DNA from: Panicum virgatum
Taxonomy: Eukaryota > Streptophyta > Magnoliopsida > Poales > Poaceae
NCBI RefSeq assembly: GCF_016808335.1
Contig: NC_053145.1
Coordinates: 29,275,120 to 29,339,119, forward strand
Reading direction: 5' to 3'
Length of the DNA: 64,000 bases
A program made the position numbers and the translations under genes. The notes beneath the pieces are model-generated. The model was not told where the DNA came from, made no database searches, and saw only the letters and a program-made list of their open reading frames with translations. This document shows positions 23,586-35,952 of this stretch, one piece after another; position 1 is the first letter of the stretch; each line of letters starts with the position of its first letter.

Positions 23586-25333
23586 TCATCGAGGAAACAT
23601 ACAAAGCAAACAAAGTATAGCTAAGAACAATACACCAAAACAAAACAAAGGCTTAACAAGAATGCATTAAAGAAAAGGGCTCGCTGCTACGGTTACGAGA
23701 ACGCAAGAAACGCGGAAAACGGAGCTACGGTTGAAAAGAAATAACTATCGAAAGATTTGTATTATTAAAGAAAAACAAAAGAACTATGAGGTTCATTTTA
23801 TTTTATGTGGAAAACAAATGTAAAGGATATTTAAAAGAATTATCCTAGATTATATTTAACTCAATTATATTTGCATTTATAAAATCGAAGTAAAACTTAG
23901 TCAAATTTTATATATAATTATCTATGTAGAAATTACACTAATTAGACAATTAATTGGAGAATAGATATGTGAGAGCATCTAGACGAATAACTTTATGATT
24001 GGTGTTGAGCTTAACAAATTATAGCTAAAACACATTAGGTTGATATTAACCATATTAATCATTATTTATGAAAAACTGTGTAACATCTAATTAGCTTTTA
24101 ATTAGAAAACTAGATGAGAGATCATTATTCAAATTAAATTTATATTTAAATTTATAATAGGAACTACGGTACAACGGCACTACCAAACAATAGCTTACAC
24201 TAAAACAAAACTAACGCAACGTGAATGGGTTGAAACGGAGCTAAAACGTGGAAACTATGGGTAAAACAAGGCTGTAGGAACCTAGTCGTTATTAAATAAG
24301 GAGTTAAGGGCTAGCAAAGAAAATTTGCAGAGGATAACAAGGTGATAAAGCTATTGCACACGTTGTAAGGATCACGTGAGCACAAGAATTGTTGAAAACG
24401 GAGTTAAAACGAAGAAGATATGGCTAAAACAAGGTTCAAGGGGCTTGTTTGTAAGAATTTTGAACTTTCAGGGCTAGATGTGAAGAAAATAGGGACTAAA
24501 GCATAATTATACCTAATCTTTAGGGGTCAGTATACAAAACTAGGGGTCTCAGACTATGGGATATATTTTAGGAAAAGGCAGGAGCTAAATCAGAAAATAA
24601 AGGGCTACCTTGTAAATACTTTTGAACATGTGTGGATCGCAGGTTGATTTTAGTAAAACGGAAGGGCTCTTTTGCAAAATGGACTAGTGTTGACTAGTAT
24701 CAGCTCAGTTGACCCCGGATTGGATCTAATCTGGACCTTCGGATCTTGATTCGATGGCTCAGGATGGTTGGGCGGAACGAGCGGCGGTGCTGAGTCGGCC
24801 GGCGGCGAGGTCTGCGGCGGCGGGCGGCGGCGAGATCGCCAGACTTCATCGAAAACGACCTTTCGGGCACGGTTTCGAGAGTTGGTTGGCCTAGGAGAGG
24901 GAGAGCGAGATGGGTAACGCATCTACGGGTCTATGCAGGGCTTCGACGAGCAAGGCGAGGCACTCTGCGATGGCGCGCGGGTGCCTAGCTCCGGCGAGCT
25001 ATGGGGCGGCTAGGAGACACGAGAGAGAGAGGGAAAGAGGGATGGTGAGAGTCCTCACCACACGGTGGAGCTTCTGCGGTGGTCTAGGTCGATGAGAAGG
25101 CGACGGAATAAGAGATCGGCAGTGACCCGAGCTTGGAGAGCTCCAATGGCAGCTCAGGCTAGTGTTTGCGAGGCGAGTAGTGGCGGCGGGGTCAAAGGGA
25201 GGACGAGGGGGTTCGTGTGGCACTTAAATAGGGACGGCCGGGGATGGCCTTTGCGTGCGGTCCGTGGTAGGGAGCGGCGAGGCGTAGCGCGGCCGGACTC
25301 CTTGAGTCCGTGTCGCCCATGGGGAAGGAAGTG

Positions 25334-26439
25334 TTGACGGTGCTTAAGTGCTATTTTCACCCGTCAACCATACTCAATAATAAAGAAAAACTGCATGCCT
25401 TACTCGCATATTTGTATCACTAACCTTGCTCCACAGTTGTTTTCGAGTTTTGTACATTTCAGATGATCAGGAGCGGAATTAGACAAAAACACTCAGCAGA
25501 CGCCATACAACTACGCAGAATATCGTGTCCGGCATCACCCACTTACATGGAGGGCCCATTTGGCAGAGCAAACGGGCGCGCCACGCATAATGCATACAAG
25601 AAAAGATATCAGGGCCTACATGTCAGCCTGCTAGAGAAGGATAAGGACGAGAGGCGGCCAGGTGGGGCTGGCCGGTCGGCCGAACCTGGCCGGCCTCCCG
25701 TCCAGGTGCATTTCGAGGAGTCGGCCCCAAGTCTCCTGATTACCTTCCATACGTGCATTTGGCAGGAACCGACCTCCACTAGTATAAATAGGGCCTCCTC
25801 TCACCCCTCACACACACACACACACTCACACACTTCATTCCATTCTCTCCAAGAAGGCTCTCCTCTCTTTTGCTCTCTTAGCTAGGTAGTGGAGCTAGGC
25901 TAGTTCTCTTTAGCGAGCAAGTCGTCCAAGGGATCGTTGAGCAATCCTCGGCTCCTGGTACGGCTTTGTATCCGACTTGTCAGACTTCTATTCATAATAT
26001 AGAGTTCTGCCATGGTTGCTTTACTATCTTGATAGTTTATTAATCCATGCTTAGATCGTTCATAAGTTACGCTACGGTCTTGGTTAGGCCAGATGATCTG
26101 GGTACGGATAGAGGTTCGTTGTGCTTTCAGGCTTGCTCTAGTGTTTTACTCGTCCATTCGAAGGGTGGGAGACCTGGGGGCACTAGAGTAGTGACTTCAT
26201 ACACGAGCGTGGTGCTCGGGTATGCAGGATCCTTCGGATATGACCGTGCTCCACGGTGTGACTGGGGTAGACGGCAGGTGGTGACAGCCCTGTCCGTCCG
26301 GCGTAACAGTGGTGTTGCATTTAGCGTACTCCCCGACATTCGGGTTCGGTGTAGGAGTTTATGCAAAGAGGTAATGGGACTGGATGTACTCCGGTGCAGG
26401 ACCTTCTCCCCGCTATCCCATTTTCCTGGCACCTGCAGT
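25334..26439 (+). repeat. 5' LTR of F, first part
   Basis: TGTTGACGGTGCTTAAG onward matches 49470-50576. It holds a CCGGTCGGCCGAACC block (about 25677), TATAAATA at 25783-25790, a CA/CT-rich leader (25805-25870) and the leader motif CAGGTGGTGACAGCCCTGT (about 26276). G interrupts it after gcagt (26435-26439). Confidence 0.92.
25783..25790 (+). promoter_or_regulatory. TATA box of the F 5' LTR
   Basis: TATAAATA followed by GGGCC and a run of CACACA; the same box is in the 3' LTR near 49931. Confidence 0.65.
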
Positions 26440-27611
26440 TGTTGACGGCTGTTAAGTCCCAAAATCAGCCGTCAACTCCACGAGTTTTGGTGAATTATCA
26501 ATTGCAGGCACCCACATCTGTAAAACGATGAAAATACAAGTAAACAATAGAAGAAATGCACGGAATATCTTGCACCCGTGTTTCACTTAGAAGAAGGGCC
26601 CACAAACTAGTCGAAATGGGCGTACCAAGCAAGATGCACCCAAGGATCAAGACTAGGGCCCACCTATCAGCTGTCCAAAGGAAGGCAGGCCCAGGGGAGT
26701 GCCATTTGAGCTCGGCCGACCCCCTGGGTCGCCCGACCCCTTATTGGGCTAATTTGGGCCCAGTTTTCTCAAGCAGTCTCCCACGGCTCCCCTACATCTA
26801 TCCTGGGCGTGCATAGTACCACCTCGCGAGTCTAACCGCGGATCCACCTTTGGAGAGGCTACACAAGGAGGAGGAGAGTCCCCCCATTGAAGAGACCACC
26901 ATCATGCAGATCTTGTGCTCCATTGCAAAGGCGAGGCACTGCCTAGGCTAGTGCTTAGAGTAGCAGGAGCGTGAGGAGTAGTTCGAAGGGGCGCTGGCCT
27001 GTCGGCGCTTTTCTCCAACTTGTACCTCTACGGATGCTGACTTCCTCTGTTATGAGTAAGTTAGAATTTATGATTCTTGTATTGCATAGTACTTTAGTAT
27101 GGGTGAGATCAGTTCTCTTACTCGCGAGTTCGTCGCTCTATATTTATACGGAGTGATGTAGTTTGTTACGGGGTATCAGACATAGTTAGACTGCAGTAGT
27201 AATCAGTAGCATAGATGTGGTGTCTAGGCTAAGGGTTACCTTCGTTTGCCATATATCCCACGGTCTGTGAGGTAGGCCGCAGGTGGTGACAGCCCTGTTG
27301 GTCCTTAGTAGCCCTCCATGTTCGGATATAGCGTAGAGCCATTGGCCGGAGTCTCCTGACCATTTCAGGGGTAAGCCGGTGCCCGAAGCGAGTCTTACCC
27401 GAGAGATCGACCTTTAACTCATCTTTAGTGCTACCAAAGGAATCCTCTCCAGTCTTGCCACCTAATCTTGGTGTGTCCTTGGACCGACTGAGTTAGGAGT
27501 TAGTGCACACACGTTCCCTACGGATACGATACCCTTGAATACTCACGCGTGAAAGCTATGACGGTATCCGTGTGCTTGCGGATCTAATTCGCATCGTTAA
27601 AATACCCAACA
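26440..27611 (+). repeat. Left LTR of G
   Basis: TGTTGACGGCTGTTAAG to AAAATACCCAACA. It holds GGCCGACCCCCTGGGTCG (about 26715) and GCAGGTGGTGACAGCCCTGT (about 27269). Confidence 0.92.
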
Positions 27612-27618
27612 AGCTTTC

Positions 27619-27636
27619 TGGCACCGTTGCCGGGGA
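27619..27636 (+). other. Primer-binding site of G (tRNA-Asp type)
   Basis: TGGCACCGTTGCCGGGGA, one transition from the perfect tRNA-Asp match seen in I. Confidence 0.88.
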
Positions 27637-30099
27637 ACGGTTGCTGTTCTGACTTCGAACCTAGTTGGTCCTCGTATATTTTTCAAAAACAAAAAAAAAT
27701 CTATTTTCTTTTTCTTTAGCTTTACCTTCACCCCTGCTACCCATTCTATCCTCGTATCTTTTTGCTTTTCTTATCTCTACCTCTACCCCCGCTACCCTTG
27801 GAAGGTTATCCTCGTACACACATTCCATCCCTATGGGGTGAGTCTTTAGAGCCATCCTCTCTGGACTTAGTTCCTCATCCGGCTACGAGATTCATCCTCG
27901 CGCCTTACCGATCGAATCGAGTGAAATAAATTCACATTCATATCCTCGATTATCGATCGATGCCAATCAAAACAAGTGATTCAAAGTTCACATCTTAATC
28001 CTTGATTTTGATTGATGCCCAAATGATGTTATGTTCACCCTTCATGAACTTCTATTGGAAGCTTAGGATGGATTTCTTTGCCACCATGTTCATCTTTGAT
28101 GAAATGCGAAGCTTCCTACCTAAGGAGGGATGATTTGAAAGAAACTCATTTCACTCATGACCGAACTCCGAATTGTTCATTTGGCCCACAGAGTTACACA
28201 TCCTCTTTCACTATGGGGCCATAAACATTCCTGAGTTTATCTATCCGGAGATCAAGCCACTCACTCTATGTGCATGAAGTTTCTTCACAAAAGCCATGCT
28301 CATCCTTGACATCTCCGAGTTCTTTTGTGACAAGTCGCTACGAGTCTTACGATCATTTGAGGGATGGTTGTATTTGGTTTTTCTTATCATAATATCTATG
28401 CAGGGCTTGTTGTTGTGTTTGTGCACTAACCTTGCAGCTCGAACAACGATAAATCCATAAATGGTGGTGAAGATGGGAACTACATCACCACTGATAGCTG
28501 CCGGATGAACCCCCATGGTCGAGCTTGCGACCATAAACAAAGCACTGCCGGGAGATAGCCCGAATTATTCTAATAAAAATAAACACTACTCCATTTTTGA
28601 TTCAATAAAGTTTAGACTCCCCAGTGTTCAAAACTGGTAGAGTCCATGTTTGTTTCCACCATTGTTTTTTCTTTTGAATAAAAATAGGTACAAGAATAAG
28701 TGTGGGAGAGATCTCTCAAAATCACCAATTTCAAACTCTTTCGTGATCTCTCCCCCAACATGTTGCACATCATCGACGGTCCAACACGCTGAAGATCGGG
28801 ATAGATGGATCCAGAGAATGATGGCTGAACCTCTGGTTCGGCCAAACATCCTCTGATTTCCCCCAGTTCCCTCTTCTTCCTCTTCAAACGATGGTTTGCA
28901 CAACCCTACCCTCAAACTTCTCCCTAACTTCTTGAGTTTAATGATTTTCTTTGTTGGTCACTAAATTTAAACTCAATGAATCGTGCCAATTTGCCATGTG
29001 CACTCCATGTGCTTCCATGAATAAACTTGCATACTCTTTATTCCTTGCATTCTTTCAAGTTCTTGTGAACATATATCCTCATTGGGACCCCATGCTATCT
29101 AAGTAATTGACTAATGTGATATGATTGGATGAATGGAACCATGCTCTTCTTTGCAAAGTACTTGGGATTCCTTTTCAAAAAAAATTATCAATAGCTTGTC
29201 TCCTCAAATTAATGAAAATTCCTACCAAGGCCAAAGTTATATTTTCATGCTCAAACCTTCATATGCAGTTTGTTTTTTGCTTTGAGTTTTGTCAAATTCT
29301 TTGACCCTTGTTAGTGACTTGTCATACTCTCATGATCAAGATCACGTACACGCCCACACACATAGCAAACACTGTCATCCACCCACAAAATAAAATTCCA
29401 TGACGTACCATGACTCTTTCTCTCTAAAGTGACTATCAAGGATGTGGACTATGCAAAAAGAAATAAAAGATGCATACCCAAAGAAGGTATGCCACATGCT
29501 CAAAAGGCATGTTAGAAAAAAAAGATAAAAAAAGAAAAGAAAGATGCATACCCAAAGAAGGTAAAAAGAAAAGAAAAGAGAGAAAGATAGTCCACATCCT
29601 TGGAAAATAAAGAAGAGAGATGGATCATGCAAAGGAGTTCATCCACCCTCAAAAAAAATCCCACACACTTGCACATCTTGATCAGAGTGTATGACTCGTT
29701 TCTGCTTGGATCATGTTTTTGACTTAACAATATAAGCAAAGCAAACATGCCTCTTTACTCCTATCCTGAGCTCCACATAAGCCTGATTAGATGATAGGAG
29801 AAAAGAAGGCAGCAGCTTTGCCTTGGTGAGGATCTGAAACAAAAAGAGTGATTTGAGAGGTTAGTTTGAGGAGCAAGACTATTCTTTTGTTTCAAAATGT
29901 AAAACCCGAGTTTCTAAATAGGAAGAGCTAGGAACCTGAAGTCTGCATTGTTCCATTCTTCAATTACCCAAGAAAGCATGGTAGCCACTTCAAAGTTCAC
30001 AGGACTAGAGGAAGCCTGGAATAACTTGTATGCGGGTTACATCCAAGGAGTGGCATCAGACTTAGTCCTTTCTCCTTCACTCGAGGACGAGCAAAGGCT
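27637..30099 (+). other. Interior of G: no intact gene, possible decayed ORF at 28034-28610
   Basis: From 28046 one plus frame reads MNFYWKLRMDFFATMFIFDE and, after TGA codons, a hydrophobic segment (GWLYLVFLIIISMQGLLL). It spans about 190 codons with five TGA/TAA stops. It could be an eroded extra ORF; I cannot assign a family. Downstream are the GATCAAGATCACGTACAC block and A/AAG-rich repeats (GATGCATACCCAAAGAAGG at about 29469 and 29544) shared with F. Confidence 0.4.
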
Positions 30100-30113
30100 A
30101 AGTGTGGAGGTGT
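30100..30113 (+). other. Polypurine tract of G
   Basis: AAGTGTGGAGGTGT after GAGCAAAGGCT; the minus-strand equivalent in I is AAGTGTGGGGGTGT. Confidence 0.75.
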
Positions 30114-31308
30114 TGTTGACGACTGTTAAGTCCCAAAATCAGCCGTCAACTCCTGCAGCTTTTCATAACATTTTATCACCAAACTTAGTTATAGGGCTTA
30201 TGACTAATCGAATTCCATGAGTTTTGGTGAATTGTCATTTGCAGGCACCCACATCTGTAAAATGATGTAAACACAAGTGAACAACAGAAGAAATGCACAG
30301 AATATCTTGCACCTGTGTTTCACTTAGAAGATGCACCCAAGGATCAAGACTAGGGCCCACCTATCAGCTTTCCAGAGGAAGGCAGGCCTAGGGGAGTGTC
30401 ATTTTGTCTCGGTCGACCCCCTGGGTCGCCCAACCCCTTATTGGGCTCATTTGGGCCCAGTTTTCTCCAGCAGTCTCCCACGGCTCCCCTACATCTATCC
30501 CGGGCGTGCATAGTACCACCTCGCGAGTCTAACCGCGGATCCACCTTTGGAGAGGCTACATAAGGAGGAGGAGAGCCCTCCCATTGAAGAGACCACCATC
30601 ATATAGATCTTGTGCTACATTGCAAAGGCGAGGCACTGCCTAGGCTAGTGCTTAGAGTACCAGGAGCGTGAGAAGTAGTTCGGAGAGGCGCCGGCCTGTC
30701 GGCGCTCTTCTCCAACTTGTACCTCTACGGAAGCTGACTTCCTCTGTTATGAGTAAGTTACTATTTATGATTCGTGTATTGCATAGTACTTTCGTATGGG
30801 TGAGATCAGTTCTCTTACTCGCGGGTTCGTCGCTCTGTTTTTATATGGAGTGCTGTAGTTTGCTCCGAGATATCAGACGTAGTTAGACTACAGTAGTAAT
30901 CAGTAGCATAGATGTGGTGTCTAGGCTAAGGGTTACCTTCGTTTGCCTTATTTTCCACGGTCTGTGAGGTAGGCCGCAGGTGGTGATAGCCCTATTGGTC
31001 CTTAGTAGCCCTCCATGTTCGGATATAGCGTAGAGCCATTGGCCGGAGTCTCCTGACCATTTCAGGGGTAAGCCGGTGCCCGAATCGAGTCTTACCCGAG
31101 AGATCGACCTTTAACTCATCTTTAGTACTACCGCAGGAATCCTCTCCAGCCTTGCCACCTAATCTTGGTGTGTCCTTGGACCGACTAAGTTAGGAGTTAG
31201 TGCACACACGTTCTCTGTGGATACGATACCCTTGAATACTCACGGGTGAAAGCTACGACGGTATCCGTGCGCTTGCGGATCTAATTCGCATCGTTAAAAT
31301 ACCCAACA
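30114..31308 (+). repeat. Right LTR of G
   Basis: TGTTGACGACTGTTAAG to AAAATACCCAACA, matching 26440-27611 with substitutions and a duplication-like extension near 30150-30220. Confidence 0.92.
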
Positions 31309-31313
31309 GCAGT

Positions 31314-31835
31314 CCTAACAATGATCTAACATTACCCCAGCTTTGGATAGAAGCACTAGGACACCTAACCTAGCCTAAGCTCCAGCTGACTTGACGTAGG
31401 ATAGAGTAGTTCTTTTTTTTATATTTTCTCTCCTTTATTCCTTCCTCTTGGAGTGTGGATGTGTGCTGTGTCACATTACCCTTGCTTATTCTTTATCTGT
31501 ACTTACCCCTGTTAGAGTATTGCCTATTGCTTGAGGCACAATGTCTTGGTTAATGTTGAGTACAATACCTTTGTCGCTGCCGTCCTTTGGGACACAAATA
31601 AATGACGATACCCTTACTCTCTGGGTGAAATGCTACAACGGTATATCCATGCGCTTGCGGATCCATCTGTAATCGTATTGATTATACCACGAGAGTGGCA
31701 CCCCTTGGGTGCAGTTGCTAGGATGGGTTCGGCGCCCTCATTTCTAGTGATTGCACTAAGGACTGCCAACAGGCATTTCTGGCGTTGTTGCTAAGGATTA
31801 ACCATTCCTAGTGATTGCGCTAAGAAATGTCAACA
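31314..31835 (+). repeat. 5' LTR of F, second part
   Basis: Resumes as CCTAACAATGATCTAACATT after the second gcagt and matches 50578-51101. It ends GCTAAGAAATGTCAACA. Confidence 0.92.
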
Positions 31836-31843
31836 AGCATTTC

Positions 31844-31861
31844 TGGCGCCGTTGCTGGGGA
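31844..31861 (+). other. Primer-binding site of F (tRNA-Asp type)
   Basis: TGGCGCCGTTGCTGGGGA, one transition (GCT for GCC) from the tRNA-Asp complement. Confidence 0.88.
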
Positions 31862-31994
31862 CGGCATGTGAACAAAGATATTGTGCTGATATTAACTTAG
31901 ACCTTGTACTCAGGATATAGTCTTTACTCTTTCTGGCTAATGTCACTTTATGTCTTCTTTTATTTTTGATTTGAAAAGAAGACAGGGGTAGTGT

Positions 31995-33937
31995 ATGACC
32001 GGTTTCTCCCTGTCGAAAAATGACACAGACAATCCAAAGAGGCTCGTGAGAAGGGCACGACCTCGCGTCGTTCCTCCTCTTGCTATCCTCCCGGCACAGG
32101 AACCCATTTCGGAAGCACCACTCGTTCTTGAGGCTATGGCAGAAAAGACTCTCCGCGAGTTCTCCGTCCCCTCCACCGACAATGTGGCCACTGGCCCCAA
32201 CATCAAAGTCGGGAATGTGAACTTCGAGCTCAAATCAAGCCTCATCAACATGGTGCAGGCTAGCCCATTCTGTGGCAAGCCGAATGAGGACGCAAATGCA
32301 CATTTGCAGAACTTTCTGGAGCTCTGCGACACCATTGTCATACGGGTGTCGCCGCCGATATTATCAAGCTTTGTCTGTTTCCCTTCTCCCTGCTAGGGAA
32401 GGCGAAATAGTGGTTTTACAAAGAAAAGGACATCGACACCTGGGCCAAAAGCTCCAAGGCGTTCCTCGCAAAATTCTTCCCGCTGGGCAAAACAAATGCC
32501 CTACGCGGGAGAATTTCAAGTTTCCAGTAGACAGGGATGGAATCCATCACAGAAGCTTGGGAGAGGCTGTAGGAATACATCCTAGCCTGTCCTCATCATG
32601 GCATGGATGAGTGGCTCGTTCTGCAAAGCTTCTACAACGGGCTCACAACGACATGTCCAGCCAACATTGATGCCGCTGCTGGAGGAGCCTTTCTCGACCT
32701 AACCATAGCCAAATCTAAAGCATTGGTCGAGAAGATGGTCTCCAATCAGGGGTGGAGCGATGAACGACTCCAACCTCGCACCAAAGGCATGCATACCATC
32801 AGAGAGACGGATATGATCATTGCCAAACTGGACCTCCTACTGAAGCATCTCGGCGAAAGGGCCGAATTCAAGAAGCATTGAGAAAACTATGCTGGTGCCA
32901 TGGAATCGCACTTCACATGCGAAGTCTGTGGTAATGATGGACACTCGGGGAACGACTGCCCCGAAACTCGTGAAGACTGCGCCTACCTCAACAACAACAA
33001 CGGCGGGTACCGTCCACAACAAGGAGGCCAGGGGTGTAACCAGCCACGTCCACCTTTTCAGGGAGGTAATAACTACAATCCTTCTTATAATTCGAATTTC
33101 AATTCAAACCAACCTCCCTTAAGAGAACTTGTTCTTGGCCAAGTTAAAATCAATGAAAATATAAATAAAAAGCTTTTGTCCAATAACAAATCCCTGGAAA
33201 GTTTAAATGTCATGCTTGAAACTTTGTCTTCAACTCTTAAAAACCAGTTAAGTTTCAACAAAATGATCGAAACCCAGCCTGCACAAATTGCTGTTTCGTT
33301 ACCTGCTGTCGAGAGCGGGAAGATCCCGGGGCAACCCGAGTCTCCCGTTGAAAATGTCAGCATGGTGTCTACCGGACGGGGTAACTCGTCCCGGAGGCCA
33401 CCACGCAATAACCATGCAGGTAGGTACTATCCCCCAAGGAACGACATTTGGGATGGCATGGTGGCAGCGGTGCAAGAGGATCCAGGGGTCCCCATGATCA
33501 GCTGCTCGATCTACATCAAACACTTCGAGCGATGCCTATGCGATCTGGGGGCAAACGTGAATATAATGCCCAAGGTAATATATGAAGCACTTGAATATCC
33601 TGCTCTTTCCCCAGCAACTATGCTCATATAACTTGCAGATTCAACCATTCAGTATCCCGAAGGGATAGCCGAACATGTTTTCGTACGAGTACGAGACTCC
33701 TTCATCCTTGCCGACTTTGTGGTAATGGATATGGAGGGCGACCTCGGAGTCGACCTCGTACTTGGGCGACCTTTTCTAAGGTCTGCCAAGGCAAGGATTG
33801 ATGTCGGAAAGGGAGAAATCCGTTTCCGTGTCGGAAGGGAGGATATGTTTTTCAGGTTCAAAAAGAAGGAAGAGCAGCCCTTCATGATCCAACAAGACAG
33901 TGAAGAGCAAGCACTCTGGGGTGCACCAGAACCCTAG
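31995..33937 (+). pseudogene. F gag-protease polyprotein, decayed mainly by in-frame stops
   Basis: ATG 31995 opens the gag. The conserved block LINMVQASPFCGKPNEDA is followed by a one-base frameshift near 32345; the rest is in one frame to 33937. In-frame stops: TAG 32408, 32528 and 32570, TGA 32879, TAA 33629. At 32408, 32570 and 33629 element A keeps Gln (CAA or CAG), so these are C-to-T losses. A zinc knuckle CEVCGNDGHSGNDC is intact (32918-32959). A retropepsin-like domain follows with DLGANVNIMPK and LVLGRPFL. It resembles A's gag-pro. No RT follows. Confidence 0.85.
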
Positions 33938-34339
33938 CCAGAACAACGACCCTCCGCACCTAAAAGAAATAAGAAGGAAAAGAGGGTGTGGCGGAAGGTC
34001 GAGAGTTCGGCCTCGTCCAGTTCTCCAGGACGAGCCGACGAATGGTAAGAACGATGGAGAAAAGTCGTGCATGTCGGACTTTAAACGATGCGCCCTTGCC
34101 AAAGGTAAATTGGTATTTATCTCATATTTGTTTTCCACTTTTCAACATTTTCTTTGCACCTTATTTGTTTTTTCTCCACTGCATGTTTGAAATTTTCAAA
34201 ATTATTTTCTGCATGCTGGAATTTTTTATAGCACTTTTCCCTTTTTACAAAAAAATTTGGACATCTTTTCGAGCAAACTTTTGGCCGTGCACCATATTTC
34301 CAAAGTTCATAACCGTTGAGGAAGCATCAGGCTGAAGGG
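33938..34339 (+). other. Spacer after F gag-pro
   Basis: A Lys/Arg-rich coding-like tail decays into T-rich non-coding DNA (34110-34260). No ORF is credible. Confidence 0.5.
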
Positions 34340-34723
34340 GGGCACCAGGGGGCCGACCCCACAGGTCGGCCGACCCAGGGCCAACGGCTCCTGGGCCCCA
34401 CCTTCTCCAACGGCTCCATAGCCATTGTGTCTTTCCTCTCCTCTGGTGCACGCGCCATCTTCTCTTTAAATAGGGGCCGAGAGGGGTGTTGAGCTCTCTC
34501 ATACTCACACACTCACTCACACTCCCTCTCACACATTCTTGCTCGGGTTTCCATTGGATTTTGGCTCAAGTTTGGTTTCAAGAAATCTCTCTCTCATTTC
34601 TTTGCTACAAGATTGATCACATATTTGGAGGAACAACTCTCGGGTAAGAATTTCATTTTGATTTCGCTAACATAACCCGAACCGAGTTGTTCTCATTCGT
34701 TCTTGTTCGCTCGTGTTGCAAGC
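34340..34723 (+). promoter_or_regulatory. Internal promoter-like region ahead of the F second ORF
   Basis: GGGGGCCGACCCCACAGGTC and GGCCGACCC at 34350-34377, then TTTAAATAGGGGCC at about 34464-34478, then a CTCACACACTCACTCACA leader (34500-34540). The F LTR has the same order and similar spacing: a GGTCGGCCGA block, TATAAATAGGGCC about 100 bp on, and a CACACA leader. ATG of the second ORF is at 34724. No experimental evidence is available to me. Confidence 0.55.
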
Positions 34724-35952
34724 ATGAAGGGTGTAGGTCGGAAACTTTCTGGAGCTATCAAGAAGATGACAGGGTCAAGCTCATCTCATTCACGGAGTGG
34801 GTCGAGCTCCCGTCATTCCCCCGAACATACACCAATGCCGACCATGATGGACTATGAGCAAGACGAACAAGAGGAACAAATAGAGGAGCAAGCTGAAGAA
34901 CTGCAAGCCGAGGACATGGAAATAGATGAAGATGATGCACCGTACCTTGACTTGCAAGATGACTGCGAGCGTCAAGCCTACACCATGATCAAGAATCGAA
35001 GCTTTGGTCATACCAGAGCCTTCGATCTGGACCTTCTCGAAAAAATAGGTATGGACGTTGACTTCACTCGTATTTGACAAGCGGTTGGATGGGATGGTTT
35101 TGTGCCCGTTGAGGAGAATGGTTCTCGTCTCCTCACCATCCAGTTTCTTTGCACTCTTCGGGAGGTGGACGATGGTGTTTTTTTCCGACTTTTTAGAGTT
35201 GAACGCTATTTTAATTGGAGAAATTTCAGTCACCTCCTTGGTTTTAGCGCGTGCTTGCCGATTTTCCTTGCAAAAGCTTGCCGCGGTTTTGATCGACATG
35301 AGTTTTGGGGTTTGATTTCGGGTCAAGTTGTTCATGGCAAGTTTGCACCTCGATGCAATGACATTCAAAATCCGACTCTTCGTTTGATGTACAAGTGGGT
35401 GGCTATCACTCTCTTTCCAAGAGATGATCCACGACTAGTGCGGAACGATGAGTTGATGATATTATACGCCATGGTCAACAAAATCCGAATCTCTCCCGCA
35501 CAAGCAATGGTTAAGCAATGGCTCACAAATTTTCGGATGACGGGTCCTATTGAATGCACTTCTTTGGTTACCCGCATCACATCAAACATGGGAATCTTAT
35601 ATGGGAACCCCGTTCCCTTCATTGAGGAGCCCCGTGTTATGATCGATGAGGCGTACTTGGTTCAAAGCCACACGCTCAAGAAAGGCCCGGATAACTCCTT
35701 GATTTTCTTTTCGCTTGGTTATGCAAATGAAATCCCGTTGCCAAACGCAGGGTATCATTTGTATAACTGCCGTTCGCTAACCATCCCTCTTGTTCCACTT
35801 GTTCCACAAGAGGAGAGCCGCAGGCATAGTGTTTCTGGTCTTCCTGGCAGGGTTACAAGAAGCAGGGCCAGAAGGGAAGAGTTCATGCAGCAGCAACCTC
35901 AGCCTCAACCACAGCAATATGAGGCTGGAGGTTCGTCATGGCAGAGTGCCAG

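Larger units (their letters stand above)
22648..25333 (-). repeat. 3' LTR of C, first part (its 3' portion on the minus strand)
   Basis: The left end (TGTCACATCC on the plus strand) matches 54400 onward, the other C LTR, for about 1.7 kb until E interrupts that copy. The promoter region is GC-rich (24750-25330), with a TATA-like CTTAAATA at 25224-25231 as read on the plus strand. The LTR is split by F at 25333/25334 and resumes at 51107, flanked by TSD ggaag. Total LTR length is about 3.19 kb. Compared with the other LTR it has a (TA)n expansion at 22685-22710. Confidence 0.9.
26440..31308 (+). mobile_element. Element G: non-autonomous Athila-like retrotransposon
   Basis: LTRs 26440-27611 and 30114-31308, TSD gcagt on both sides (26435-26439, 31309-31313). 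The 2.5-kb interior has a PBS, a PPT and 3'-region text shared with F, but no recognisable gag or pol. It belongs to the same LTR family as I, in the opposite orientation. It interrupts the 5' LTR of F. Confidence 0.92.
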
